Shown here: positions 1 through 8,180 of the stretch, in pieces
Layout of the letters: every line of letters begins with the position of its first letter
How positions within the stretch are numbered: the first letter of the stretch is position 1
Origin: JBHELQ01 sp046262995
Lineage (GTDB): Bacteria; Actinomycetota; Thermoleophilia; Solirubrobacterales; Thermoleophilaceae
Assembly: GCA_046262995.1 (NCBI GenBank)
Contig: JBHELQ010000120.1
Span: 1-44,064 of the forward strand
Length of the DNA stretch: 44,064 nt
Direction of reading: 5' to 3'
Notes under the pieces: generated by a model
What the model was told of the DNA's origin: nothing
Databases searched by the model: none
What the model saw: only the letters and a program-made list of their open reading frames with translations
Translations under genes and position numbers: made by a program

Positions 1-212
1 ACGTCCAGCACGTGGCGGTCCTCCTGCGACTTGGCGAGCGTGGTCGCGAGCGCGGCGCGGAAGTCCTCGCGCGAGGTCCAGCTGACCGCGTCCAGCGCCT
101 GGAAGGCGTCGAGCAGCTCCGAGGTCCCGACGGCCACGCCCTCGTTGCGCAGCTCGTCGGCGAACTCGAGCAGGCGCGGCGCCATGCCGGGCGGCCCCGC
201 CGGCTCGGGCAT
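1..212 (-). CDS. VWA/CoxE-like protein, N-terminal part only
   Basis: The reading frame begins at an ATG at 212 and runs off the left edge, so only about 70 residues are visible. The peptide has a FADELRNEGVAVGTSELLDAF stretch followed by a segment around TLAKSQEDRHVLD, which is the usual N-terminus of CoxE-like proteins that carry a von Willebrand A domain further on. It starts 19 bp after the stop of the MoxR-type ATPase on the same strand; MoxR plus VWA pairs act as an ATPase and its metal-binding partner in maturation of other proteins. A second in-frame ATG lies at 185. The VWA domain itself is outside the window, so the call rests on the N-terminus and the neighbour. Confidence 0.72.
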   Translation of the reverse strand, partial: MPEPAGPPGMAPRLLEFADELRNEGVAVGTSELLDAFQALDAVSWTSREDFRAALATTLAKSQEDRHVLD

Positions 213-231
213 GCCGCCGTAGAGGGCGGGG

Positions 232-1137
232 TTAGCCCGCTTGCCGCTGCTGCGACCCGACGAGGCCATCGCTCAGCTTGACGCCCACCCGCTCGGCCAC
301 CAGGTCGAGGTCGGTGCGGTGCTTGATGATGATCGACATCGTGCGCTCGAGCACCGCCGAGTCAACGTCCTCGGCCCCGAGGAGCAGCAGCGCCCGCGCC
401 CAGTCGATCGACTCGGCGATCGAGGGCGGCTTCTTCAGGTCGAGCGAGCGCACCATGTGGATCACCTCGACCAGCTTGCGCGCCACCTGCTCGGGCAGCT
501 CGGGCGCGTGCAGGCGGACGATCTCGAGCTCCCGCTCCACGGTCGGGTAGTCGAGCCACAGGTACAAACAGCGCCGCTTGAGGGCCTCGGTCAGCTCGCG
601 CGAGTTGTTCGACGTCAGCAGCACGAGCGGGCGCGTGGTGGCCTCCACCACCCCCAGCTCCGGGATCGAGATCTGGAAGTCCGACAGCACCTCGAGCAGC
701 ATCGCCTCGAACTCCTGGTCGGTCTTGTCGATCTCGTCGATCAGCAGCACCACGGCCTCCTGCGCGGAGATCGCCCTGAGCAGCGGCCGAGAGAGCAGGA
801 AGTCCTCGCCGAAGATGTCGTCCTTCACGTCCTGCCAGCCGGTGTCCGCGGCCTCGGTCTGGATCCGCAGCAGCTGCTTGCGGTAGTTCCACTCGTAGAG
901 CGCCTTCGCCTCGTCGAGGCCCTCGTAGCACTGGAGCCTGATCAGCCGGCGCTCGGTGGCGCGGGAGACCGCCTTGGCGAGCTCCGTCTTGCCGACGCCG
1001 GCCGGGCCCTCCACGAGGACCGGCTTGCCAAGCTGTCCCGCGAGGAAGGAGACGAGCGCCGTGGACTCGTCCGCCAGGTAGCCGACACTCTCGAGGCCCG
1101 AGCGCGACTCCTCGATCGACTGGAACTCGCCGCTCAC
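232..1137 (-). CDS. MoxR-type AAA+ ATPase (CoxD-like)
   Basis: A 301-residue AAA+ ATPase with a GTG start. Walker A is GPAGVGKT at residues 44-51, Walker B is VVLLIDEID, and a sensor-1 type LLTSNN precedes an arginine-finger region (ALKRRCLYLWLDYP). This layout and length match MoxR/CoxD proteins, which use ATP to help insert metals or cofactors, or to remodel partners, together with a VWA protein. The VWA partner follows directly on the same strand. A 76-residue membrane gene diverges 24 bp upstream. The exact client is unknown; CoxD implies CO dehydrogenase maturation, but no such enzyme is in the window. Confidence 0.9.
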   Translation of the reverse strand: MSGEFQSIEESRSGLESVGYLADESTALVSFLAGQLGKPVLVEGPAGVGKTELAKAVSRATERRLIRLQCYEGLDEAKALYEWNYRKQLLRIQTEAADTGWQDVKDDIFGEDFLLSRPLLRAISAQEAVVLLIDEIDKTDQEFEAMLLEVLSDFQISIPELGVVEATTRPLVLLTSNNSRELTEALKRRCLYLWLDYPTVERELEIVRLHAPELPEQVARKLVEVIHMVRSLDLKKPPSIAESIDWARALLLLGAEDVDSAVLERTMSIIIKHRTDLDLVAERVGVKLSDGLVGSQQRQAG

Positions 1138-1161
1138 GCGAGAAAGGATACTTTCGCCTCA

Positions 1162-1392
1162 GTGGCCCCCCAACTGTCGGTGCTGGCCGACTTCCTCAAT
1201 CCGACCCAGGGACCCGAGCAGTCGGGGGATTTCCGGACGTCGCCGTCCTTCTTCATCACGCTGTTCGCGATCGGCGCCGTGGTGGCGGTGCTCGGGCACC
1301 TGACCCGTGTCCGCACCCTGATCGTCACGGGCATCCTGATCATCTTCATGGCGACCTTCCTGATCCCCGTCTTCTACTCGCTCACGCGCTAG
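1162..1392 (+). CDS. small two-helix membrane protein
   Basis: A 76-residue protein starting at a GTG (1162). Residues about 32-52 (SFFITLFAIGAVVAVLGHLT) and 56-74 (TLIVTGILIIFMATF) are strongly hydrophobic, so two membrane helices are predicted with a short basic turn HLTRVRT between them. It diverges from the MoxR gene and shares its stop region with the convergent SDR gene: the four bases CTAG (1389-1392) contain both TAG stops. No family was recognised. A longer reading frame in phase upstream is antisense to the MoxR gene and is not credible as coding. Confidence 0.6.
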   Translation: MAPQLSVLADFLNPTQGPEQSGDFRTSPSFFITLFAIGAVVAVLGHLTRVRTLIVTGILIIFMATFLIPVFYSLTR

Positions 1393-2324
1393 CGCAGCGA
1401 CTGCGGGAAGCCCCGGCGCCATGTCGGGTGCCGCGGTTGCCACCCGAGCTCCCGCTTGGCCCTCTGGTTCGACGCGCCGCGGGCCTCGGTGGCGATCGAC
1501 ACGAGCGCCCTGCCCGCCAGCAGGCGGGCGAGCAGCTTCGGCACGCGCAGCGGCCTGGGCGCGCCCAGCGCCTCGGCGTAGACCGGCAGCCAGTCGCGCA
1601 GGGGAGCGGGGTCGTCGTCCACGACGTTGTAGACGCCGGGGCCGCCGCGCTCGACCGCCGCCACGGTGGCGTCCGCGGCGTCCTCGACGTGGACGAAGGA
1701 GAAGACTCCCTTCCCCCTCCCGACGATCGGCTGCCGCCGCCGCCGCACGTCGAAGGCGGTCGAGCCGTCCCTGGCGAAGTAGGTGCCGGGACCGTAGAAG
1801 TAGCCGTAGCGCAGCACCAGTCCCTTCAGGCCCTCGGCGCCGAGCACCGTCCGCTCGAGCTCCCGGCTGGCGCGCGCTGACTCCCCCCAATGGCCGGGCG
1901 CGTCCTCCAGCACGGCGTCGTCCTCACTCTTCACCCAGCCGCCGATCGGGACGTACTGGAAGGCGACGCTCTGGGCGACCACCCGGCGCGCGCCCGCCGC
2001 ACGCGCGGTCTCGATCAGGATGCGGGTGCCCTCGGTGCGCAGCCGGTTCGTCGGCTCGAAGACGGATGACTTGCGCGGGTCGTAGCGCTTGGGCAGCGCG
2101 GTCAGCTCGTGCACCACCACCTCCGGCCCGGCTTCGGCCATGGCGTTGCGCACGCGCGGCTCGTCGAACACGTCCGCCACCACGGCAGCTGCCCCGGCGG
2201 CCCTCAGCCGCTTCGCGGCGCGCTCGGAGCGGGTCATGCCCGTCACCCGATGGCCGGCCTCGATCAGCTTCGGCACAAGCGGCCGGCCGATCGCGCCGCT
2301 GGCGCCGGCCAAGAACACCCTCAT
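1389..2324 (-). CDS. NAD(P)-dependent epimerase/dehydratase (extended SDR)
   Basis: A 311-residue Rossmann protein. GASGAIGRP at residues 8-16 is the extended-SDR nucleotide-binding motif, and VVHELTAL and the conserved RYGYFYGPGTYF follow as in NAD-dependent epimerase/dehydratase family proteins. The usual YxxxK is not obvious: the expected region reads ASRELERTVL, so this is probably an atypical member acting on a sugar nucleotide or similar substrate. The substrate cannot be told from sequence. It diverges from citrate synthase across a 70 bp gap and converges with the small membrane gene, sharing a CTAG. Confidence 0.82.
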   Translation of the reverse strand: MRVFLAGASGAIGRPLVPKLIEAGHRVTGMTRSERAAKRLRAAGAAAVVADVFDEPRVRNAMAEAGPEVVVHELTALPKRYDPRKSSVFEPTNRLRTEGTRILIETARAAGARRVVAQSVAFQYVPIGGWVKSEDDAVLEDAPGHWGESARASRELERTVLGAEGLKGLVLRYGYFYGPGTYFARDGSTAFDVRRRRQPIVGRGKGVFSFVHVEDAADATVAAVERGGPGVYNVVDDDPAPLRDWLPVYAEALGAPRPLRVPKLLARLLAGRALVSIATEARGASNQRAKRELGWQPRHPTWRRGFPQSLR

Positions 2325-2394
2325 GGATCGTCTCCTCTCGCCGGTGGCCCGAGCCTACCCGCAGGTATTCTCAGCCCTCCCTCAAGGAGGCGGC

Positions 2395-3519
2395 ATGGCC
2401 GAGTTGCTGGAGGTGCCCTCGGGACTCGAGGGCGTCATCGCTTTCCACACCGAGATCGCCGAGCCCGACAAGGAGGGCGGCGCGCTCCGCTACCGCGGCG
2501 TCGACATCGAGGAGCTCGTCGGCCAGGTGCCGTTCGAGAAGGTCTGGGGCCTCCTCGTGGACGGAAGCTACGAGCCCGGCATGCCGCCGGCCGAGCCGCA
2601 CCCGCTGACGGTGCGCACGGGCGATCCGCGCGCCGACCTGCAGTCCGGCATGGCCATGCTCGCGCCGGAGTGGGGGCTCGGGCAGCTGATCGACATCTCC
2701 GACGACCAGGCGCGCCAGGACCTGGCACGCGTGTCGGTGATGGCGCTCTCGTTCGTCGCTCAGTCCGCCCGTGGGGTCGGACAGCCGCCGGTGCCGCAGA
2801 CCGAGGTCGACCGCGCGGAGTCGATTCCCGAGCGCTTCCTCATCCGCTGGCGCGGCGAAGCCGACCCGCGCCACGTGAAGGCCATCGACGCGTACTGGAT
2901 CTCCGCGGCGGAGCACGGCATGAACGCCTCCACCTTCACCGCCCGAGTGATCGCGTCCACGGGCGCGGACGTGGCCGCGGCGCTCTCCGGTGCCGTCGGC
3001 GCTCTCTCGGGCCCGCTGCACGGAGGAGCGCCCTCGCGCGTCCTGCAGATGCTCGACGAGGTCGCGAACGAGGACGATGCCCGCGCGTACGTCAAGCGCA
3101 AGCTCGACTCCGGCGACCGGCTGATGGGCTTCGGGCACAGGGTGTACCGAGCCGAGGACCCGAGGGCGCGCGTCCTGCGGGGGACGGCGCGCGAGATCGG
3201 GGCTCCGCGGCTCGAAGTGGCGGAGCGCCTGGAGGAGGCCGCTCTGGCGGAGCTCCACGAGCGCAAGCCGGACCGCGTACTTGCCACGAACGTCGAGTTC
3301 TGGTCCGCCGTCGTGCTCGACTTCGCCGAGGTACCGCCGGATCTGTTCACGCCGCTCTTCTCGTGCGCGCGAGTGGCGGGCTGGGCGGCGCACATCCTCG
3401 AGCAGAAGCGCGAGGGGCGCCTGATCCGGCCGAGCGCCAAGTACGTCGGCCCGGATCCGCGGCCCGCCGGCGCCGTTGACGGTGGGGTCGCCGCCGGCGA
3501 CGGGGCCGAGGCGGGCTGA
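2395..3519 (+). CDS. citA: citrate synthase, CitA (actinobacterial citrate synthase 2) type
   Basis: Condenses acetyl-CoA and oxaloacetate to citrate. The 374-residue length fits the shorter actinobacterial CitA group rather than GltA. Active-site segments are visible: SAAEHGMN (H174), GPLHGGAP (H209) and MGFGHRVYR (H248). The third catalytic position, normally Asp in NVDFYS, is Glu301 in NVEFWS; I recall this NVE form from CitA relatives, but it is worth noting. The start is the ATG at 2395, set by a strong AAGGAGG at 2384-2390; the frame is open further upstream but only as antisense of the SDR. The stop overlaps the next gene's ATG by one base, so the two are co-transcribed. A TATTCT at 2366-2371 may be its -10 box. 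Confidence 0.9.
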   Translation: MAELLEVPSGLEGVIAFHTEIAEPDKEGGALRYRGVDIEELVGQVPFEKVWGLLVDGSYEPGMPPAEPHPLTVRTGDPRADLQSGMAMLAPEWGLGQLIDISDDQARQDLARVSVMALSFVAQSARGVGQPPVPQTEVDRAESIPERFLIRWRGEADPRHVKAIDAYWISAAEHGMNASTFTARVIASTGADVAAALSGAVGALSGPLHGGAPSRVLQMLDEVANEDDARAYVKRKLDSGDRLMGFGHRVYRAEDPRARVLRGTAREIGAPRLEVAERLEEAALAELHERKPDRVLATNVEFWSAVVLDFAEVPPDLFTPLFSCARVAGWAAHILEQKREGRLIRPSAKYVGPDPRPAGAVDGGVAAGDGAEAG

Positions 3520-5267
3520 TGGAGGCCGCCACCACCAAGCAGCAGCCGGAGCAGGAAGAGCAGGTCTCGTCGTTCGCCAAGTCGCTCTTCCTCGGCGAGA
3601 TCCACGAGGACCTGGTCTTCCCGTTCCCCAAGCCGGACCCGGCCGAGCAGGACAAGATCCGCTCGCTGACCGCTGCGATGCGGGAGATCGCCGACGAGAT
3701 GTACGACCCGCGCAAGGTCGAGGAGGAACGCTGGATCGGCGACGACGTGATCGCCGCGATGGGCGAGCGCGGGCTGCTCGGCCTCTACGTGCCCGAGGAG
3801 TACGGCGGCCAGGGGCTCTCGCAGATGGGCTACTGCCGGGTGTCACAGGAGTTCTCGCTCGTCGACTCCGCCCTGTCGGTCGTGATGGGGGTGCACCAGT
3901 CGATCGGCATGAAGGGCATCGTCATGTACGGGAACGACGAGCAGAAGGAGCGGCTGCTGCCCGATCTGGCGAGCGGGCGCAAGCTGGCCGGCTTCGCGCT
4001 GACCGAGCCGAACGCCGGCTCCGACGTCAAGTCGATCGAGTCGCGGGCCGAGCGCCAGGCCGACGGCTCCTGGCGGCTGAACGGCATGAAGCACTACATC
4101 GGCAATGGCGGCAAGGGCAGCGTGTTCGTGACCTTCGCCGCCACCGGCGAGGGCGAGATCACCGCGTTCATCCTCGAGAAGGGGATGGAGGGCTTCGAGG
4201 TCGGCAAGCGCTTCGACACCCTGGGCCTGCGGGGCAACGACCTGCGGGAGCTGCACTTCAAGGACGTGCGGGTGCCGCCCGAGAACGTGCTCGGCGCGGC
4301 CGGCGAGGGCTTCAGGATCGCGATGCACGTGCTGAACAACGGCCGGCTGTCGATCGGTACCGGGGCCGTGGGCGGGTCCAAGTCGATGCTCGACAACGTC
4401 ATCCGGCACGTCCGCGAGCGGCGGCAGTTCGGGCGTCCGCTGGCCGACTTCGAGCTCGTGCAGGACAAGATCGGCTGGATGGTCGCCTACACGTTCGGCC
4501 TCGAGTCGATGGCCTACCTGACCACCGGGCTCGTGGACCGCGGCGTCCCCGACTACTCGCTGGAGTCGGCGATCCTCAAGGTCGCCGCCACCGAGTTCCT
4601 CTGGTACGAGGCCAACCGCGCGCTCCAGCTGGCGGGCGGGTCCGGCTACATGCGCGACCAACCGTACGAGAAGCGGCTGCGCGACATCCGCGTGTTCCCC
4701 ATCTTCGAGGGCGCAAACGACGTGATGCGCTCCTTCATCGCGCTCGCGGGGCTCAAGCCGCTCGGTGAGGACGTCGGCGAGCTGGCCGACATCAGCCTGG
4801 GAGACCCGATCGGCTCGCTGGGAGTCCTCGCCGACTACGTGGCGTCACGGGTCAGGCGCGAGGTCGCCCCGGACCGGATCACGAAGGCCCATGAGGCGCT
4901 GGATGCCCAGGCGGCCGTCGTGACTGACCAGGTCAAGCGGCTGCGCTCCGTTGGCGAGTCGCTGCTGCGCGAGCACAAGGGCGGCATCATCGAGCGCCAG
5001 TTCCATCAGAAGCGGCTGGCCGCAGCCGTGTCGGACATCTACGCCCAGGTCGCCGTGCTCTCGCGGGTCACCGACCACTTCGACGAGCACGGCCTGGAGC
5101 CCTCGGGCCAGGAGCGCTACATCGCCGAGACCTTCTGCGAGCGTGCGGCGGCGCGGGTCGGCGCGGCCCTCGACCAGGTGGAGCGCAACGACGACGAGCG
5201 GATGGTGGCGATCGCCAAGCTCGCGTACAAGCGCGGCGAGTACGGCTACTCGTTCTTCGAGGACTAG
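3519..5267 (+). CDS. acyl-CoA dehydrogenase, long VLCAD-like form
   Basis: A 582-residue FAD-dependent acyl-CoA dehydrogenase. Besides the usual N-terminal helical, middle beta (FALTEPNAGSD near 158-169) and C-terminal helical domains, it has an extra C-terminal helical region of about 160 residues, as in VLCAD/ACAD9-like proteins. The catalytic base is Glu397 in PIFEGANDVMR, the VLCAD position. It starts one base inside the citrate synthase stop, so entry of acyl-CoA into beta-oxidation is made alongside an enzyme that consumes acetyl-CoA. The MFS gene follows after 3 bp. Chain-length specificity cannot be read directly. Confidence 0.92.
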   Translation: MEAATTKQQPEQEEQVSSFAKSLFLGEIHEDLVFPFPKPDPAEQDKIRSLTAAMREIADEMYDPRKVEEERWIGDDVIAAMGERGLLGLYVPEEYGGQGLSQMGYCRVSQEFSLVDSALSVVMGVHQSIGMKGIVMYGNDEQKERLLPDLASGRKLAGFALTEPNAGSDVKSIESRAERQADGSWRLNGMKHYIGNGGKGSVFVTFAATGEGEITAFILEKGMEGFEVGKRFDTLGLRGNDLRELHFKDVRVPPENVLGAAGEGFRIAMHVLNNGRLSIGTGAVGGSKSMLDNVIRHVRERRQFGRPLADFELVQDKIGWMVAYTFGLESMAYLTTGLVDRGVPDYSLESAILKVAATEFLWYEANRALQLAGGSGYMRDQPYEKRLRDIRVFPIFEGANDVMRSFIALAGLKPLGEDVGELADISLGDPIGSLGVLADYVASRVRREVAPDRITKAHEALDAQAAVVTDQVKRLRSVGESLLREHKGGIIERQFHQKRLAAAVSDIYAQVAVLSRVTDHFDEHGLEPSGQERYIAETFCERAAARVGAALDQVERNDDERMVAIAKLAYKRGEYGYSFFED

Positions 5268-5270
5268 GCG

Positions 5271-6890
5271 TTGACCGCCTCACGCAAGCGGCTCGTGCTC
5301 GCTGCTTGCATCCTGGGGACGACGGTCGTAACCGTCGACGCGACCGTCGTCAACGTCGCCCTGCCCGCCATCGAACGAGACCTGGGCGGGGGCCTTGCCG
5401 GCCAGCAGTGGACCTCGAACGCATATCTCGTGATGCTCGGCTCGCTGCTCCTGATCGGCGGCTCCCTGGGCGACCTGTTCGGGGAGCGGCGGATCTTCGT
5501 CCTCGGCGTCGCCGGCTTCGGCGCAACGTCGCTCGCCTGCGCGCTGGCCCCGACCATCGAGGCGCTGGTGGCGGCCCGCGCGCTGCAGGGCGTGTTCGGG
5601 GCGCTCCTCACGCCGGCCGCGCTGGCGGTGATCGTGAGCACCTTCGACGAATCGGAGCGCGGACGGGCGGTGGGCGCCTGGACCGCCTGGGGCGGCATCG
5701 GGACGCTGCTCGGCCCGCTCGTCGGCGGGCAGCTCGTGGACGCCGCGTCCTGGCGCTGGATCTTCGCCATCAACCTGCCGCTGGTCGTGGGCACGATCGC
5801 GCTGGTCAGCCGGGTGATGGCGCCGGACCGCCGCCGCGACCCGGACGTCGAGATCGACGTGCTGGGCGCGGCACTGTGCGCGCTCGGCCTGGTGGGCATC
5901 ACCTTCGCCCTGATCGAGCAGCCGCTGCGCGGGTTCGCGGACGCCGCCGTGTTCGGGCCGCTGGGGCTCGGGGCGCTGCTGTTCGCGGCCTTCCTCTGGC
6001 ACGAGTCGCGCGCCCGCGACCCGATGCTGCCGCTCGGGCTCTTCCGGCGGCGCAACTTCGCGGCGGGCAACGCCGAGACCTTCGCGATGTACGGCGGCCT
6101 CGGCCTGGTCTTCTTCTTCCTCACCCTGCACCTGCAGCAGGTGGCCGGCTGGACGGCGCTCGCGGCCGGGACGGCCGGCCTCCCCGTGACCGTGCTGATG
6201 TTCCTGCTCTCGACGCGCTTCGGGGCGCTTGCGGACCGCTATGGCCCGCGGCTGTTCATGGGCGCCGGGCCGCTGGTCGCGGCGGCTGGACTCCTGCTCC
6301 TCTCCAGGCTCGACGCGGAGGTGAACTACCTCACCGACCTGCTCCCGGCGCTGGTCCTGTTCGGGATCGGCCTGTCGATGACGGTTGCGCCGTTGACGGC
6401 GACCGTGCTCGCCGACGCCGACGCGCACAACGCCGGCATCGCGTCGGGCGTGAACAACGCGATCGCGCGCGTCTCGGCTCTGATCACGATCGCGGCGATG
6501 GGCACGCTGGTGGCCGCCGACTTCCGCAGCCGGCTGGACGACGAGCTCGGAAGGCTGGCCGACCGCCCCCAGGTGGCGAGCCAGCTGCGGCGCGTCGAGC
6601 GCCAGCCACTCTCGCGGGTGTCGCCGAGGGGAGTTACGCCGGGCGAGAGGGCCGCCGTCGCGAGAGGCTCGGAACGGGCTTCCGTGAGCTCCTTCCGGCT
6701 CGCCCTGGGAGTCTCCGCCGGGCTGGTCGCGCTCGGCGGCGTGCTCGGGCTCGCGGGCATTCGCAACCCCAAGCGGCGGGTGCAGTGCAGCGGTTGCCCC
6801 GGAGGGCAGTTCGCCGGGGCCCCTGCGGAGGCCGCCCGGCATCCGCGGCGCGGCGGGCGGCAGTCAGCCGCCGCCGGCGTCCCCGGATAG
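5271..6890 (+). CDS. MFS efflux transporter, DHA2 (EmrB/QacA) type
   Basis: A 539-residue membrane protein starting at TTG, 3 bp after the acyl-CoA dehydrogenase. The first helix contains TVDATVVNVALP, the DHA2 family signature, followed by QWTSNAYLVMLGSLLLIGG and GDLFGERR (MFS motif A). About 14 membrane helices are predicted, the DHA2 number. Members export drugs, dyes or fatty-acid-like amphiphiles by proton exchange. The last 45 residues are a polar Gly/Arg-rich tail with a CSGC pair. The 3' end overlaps the convergent membrane gene by 27 bp. Linkage to acyl-CoA genes may mean a lipid-like substrate, but this is only context. Confidence 0.9.
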   Translation: MTASRKRLVLAACILGTTVVTVDATVVNVALPAIERDLGGGLAGQQWTSNAYLVMLGSLLLIGGSLGDLFGERRIFVLGVAGFGATSLACALAPTIEALVAARALQGVFGALLTPAALAVIVSTFDESERGRAVGAWTAWGGIGTLLGPLVGGQLVDAASWRWIFAINLPLVVGTIALVSRVMAPDRRRDPDVEIDVLGAALCALGLVGITFALIEQPLRGFADAAVFGPLGLGALLFAAFLWHESRARDPMLPLGLFRRRNFAAGNAETFAMYGGLGLVFFFLTLHLQQVAGWTALAAGTAGLPVTVLMFLLSTRFGALADRYGPRLFMGAGPLVAAAGLLLLSRLDAEVNYLTDLLPALVLFGIGLSMTVAPLTATVLADADAHNAGIASGVNNAIARVSALITIAAMGTLVAADFRSRLDDELGRLADRPQVASQLRRVERQPLSRVSPRGVTPGERAAVARGSERASVSSFRLALGVSAGLVALGGVLGLAGIRNPKRRVQCSGCPGGQFAGAPAEAARHPRRGGRQSAAAGVPG

Positions 6891-7301
6891 GCGCTCGGTC
6901 GGCCGCTCTTCGGGGGCCACGTCGTCGGGTGGTCGCTTGGCCCGCTCGGCGGCGCCCGCCACCGCCAGGATTGCCGCGCAGGCGAGGGACAGCAGGTTCT
7001 GCCCCAGCGGCCGGTCGAACAGGCGCACCAGGATCAGCAGGGCGGCCCAGGCCCCGGCGGCCAGGACAACCGAGCCGTCGCCGAAGGGCAGGTGGAAGCG
7101 CTTGCGCTCCGCGCGGGCTCGAAGCAGCGCCAGCACGGCCAGCCCCGTGACCGCCTCGGCCGCCTCGACGAACGAGAACGGACCGAACGTGCTCACGATC
7201 AGGAGGACCGATCCGACCGCCGCCGTCCGCTGCTCGAAGTTGAGCCGCCGCCAGGTGTGGACGGTCTCGCGCGCGAGCCCGCTGACGCGCGGGTCAGCCA
7301 T
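6864..7301 (-). CDS. integral membrane protein of unknown function
   Basis: A 145-residue protein with about four hydrophobic segments (around TAAVGSVLLIVSTFGPF, AVTGLAVLALL, VVLAAGAWAALLILV and LLSLACAAILAVAG) and a polar C-terminus. I place the start at the ATG at 7301, in the sequence ATGGCTGA, which overlaps the stop of the DUF2203 gene by 8 bp and implies translational coupling. The frame stays open further upstream, but there it is only antisense or out of phase with the DUF2203 gene. No family recognised. The 3' end overlaps the MFS gene by 27 bp. Confidence 0.65.
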   Translation of the reverse strand: MADPRVSGLARETVHTWRRLNFEQRTAAVGSVLLIVSTFGPFSFVEAAEAVTGLAVLALLRARAERKRFHLPFGDGSVVLAAGAWAALLILVRLFDRPLGQNLLSLACAAILAVAGAAERAKRPPDDVAPEERPTERLSGDAGGG

Positions 7302-7680
7302 CGTCGAGCGGACGCCTGCCCGCGTGGCCGGCGTCGGGCTCGTGCCAGAAGCCGACCTCCTCCTCACCCTCCTCCCAGCAGAGGTAGACCTCGCGCCCGT
7401 CGCGCAGGGCGGGAAAGTCCACGAGCCCACGGTCGAGGTCGCGCAGAACGACCTGCCGTTCCTGGAGCTCACGGAGCGCATCGCGGATGTCCAGGAAGCC
7501 CTGCGAGACCGTGCGTCCCGCCTCTCCACCGCCGTTGGCCGGCGCGGCCTCAGCCAGCGCCTCGCGGGCTTCGCGGTCGCTCAGCCGCGCCCGGGCGTCA
7601 CGCAGGTCGTCGAGCAGCTCGACCACGCGCGGCAGGGCCTCGTTCGCCTCCTCCGGCGAGTAGTGGCGGCTGTGCTCCAT
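7294..7680 (-). CDS. DUF2203 domain protein
   Basis: A 128-residue protein. The N-terminal YSPEEANEALPRVVELLDDL is the hallmark of the DUF2203 family, and the C-terminal part (GLVDFPALRDGREVYLCW, then VGFWHEPDAG) is its second conserved block. The function of the family is unknown; the C-terminal WHEPDAG could bind a metal or ligand, but that is a guess. It lies between the EVE-domain gene (16 bp upstream) and the membrane gene (8 bp overlap), so all three are probably on one transcript. Confidence 0.85.
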   Translation of the reverse strand: MEHSRHYSPEEANEALPRVVELLDDLRDARARLSDREAREALAEAAPANGGGEAGRTVSQGFLDIRDALRELQERQVVLRDLDRGLVDFPALRDGREVYLCWEEGEEEVGFWHEPDAGHAGRRPLDDG

Positions 7681-7696
7681 CGACCCGCGCCCTGCC

Positions 7697-8167
7697 TCAG
7701 GCGGGGACGCCGGCTCCCACGGCCTGGCGGATGCGCCGCTCGAGCAGGCGCCCGTCGGCTTCCGGGACGCGGCGGAGCTGTCCCTGGAAGGCGAGCTGCC
7801 AGTGCTTCGCCGGCCACTTGCGAACGTGCTCCAGCTCGGCGGCCAGCTCTCCAGCCGCCAGGAAGCCGTTCTCCTCCAGCACGATCAGCGGTTCCGTCTC
7901 GAACCGCCAGGGGTAGGCGTCGGGCTTGCCGGGCTTGCCCGGCCACACCGGCGTGCGATCCTCGTACATCTCGCTCGTCACCCGCACGATCCCCCCGAAC
8001 GCCTGCAGCCCCGTGACGTAGAAGACGATCAGGTCCCCGGCCTCGATCTGCTCGGCCATCCGGCGCCGGCCCTCCTTGGCGCCGATCAGCCGGAAGCCTC
8101 TCTCGGCCGTGGCGCGGAAGTTCTCCAGCGAGCCCGTGAGCACCCATGTCGTGCGGCCGTCGGCCAT
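7697..8167 (-). CDS. EVE domain protein
   Basis: A 156-residue protein made almost entirely of one EVE domain, a PUA-like fold that in known members binds modified bases in DNA or RNA. Visible family features are WVLTGSLENFRAT at the N-terminus, the AGDLIVFYVTG strand pair and a central RVTSEMYED/VWP segment. It starts 13 bp after the SDR stop on the same strand. No restriction or base-modification genes lie in the window, so the role is not set by context; standalone EVE proteins may act in RNA or nucleotide quality control. Confidence 0.85.
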   Translation of the reverse strand: MADGRTTWVLTGSLENFRATAERGFRLIGAKEGRRRMAEQIEAGDLIVFYVTGLQAFGGIVRVTSEMYEDRTPVWPGKPGKPDAYPWRFETEPLIVLEENGFLAAGELAAELEHVRKWPAKHWQLAFQGQLRRVPEADGRLLERRIRQAVGAGVPA

Positions 8168-8180
8168 GTGGGGAGGGTAG

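Noticed and set aside
241..1160. Long plus-strand open frame across the MoxR gene
   Set aside because: It is antisense to a protein with complete AAA+ motifs; only its last 77 codons (from 1162) have their own coding character.
5280..6842. 520-codon minus-strand open frame
   Set aside because: Gln/Arg/Glu-rich translation typical of the antisense of GC-rich membrane-protein codons; the MFS transporter on the plus strand explains the region.
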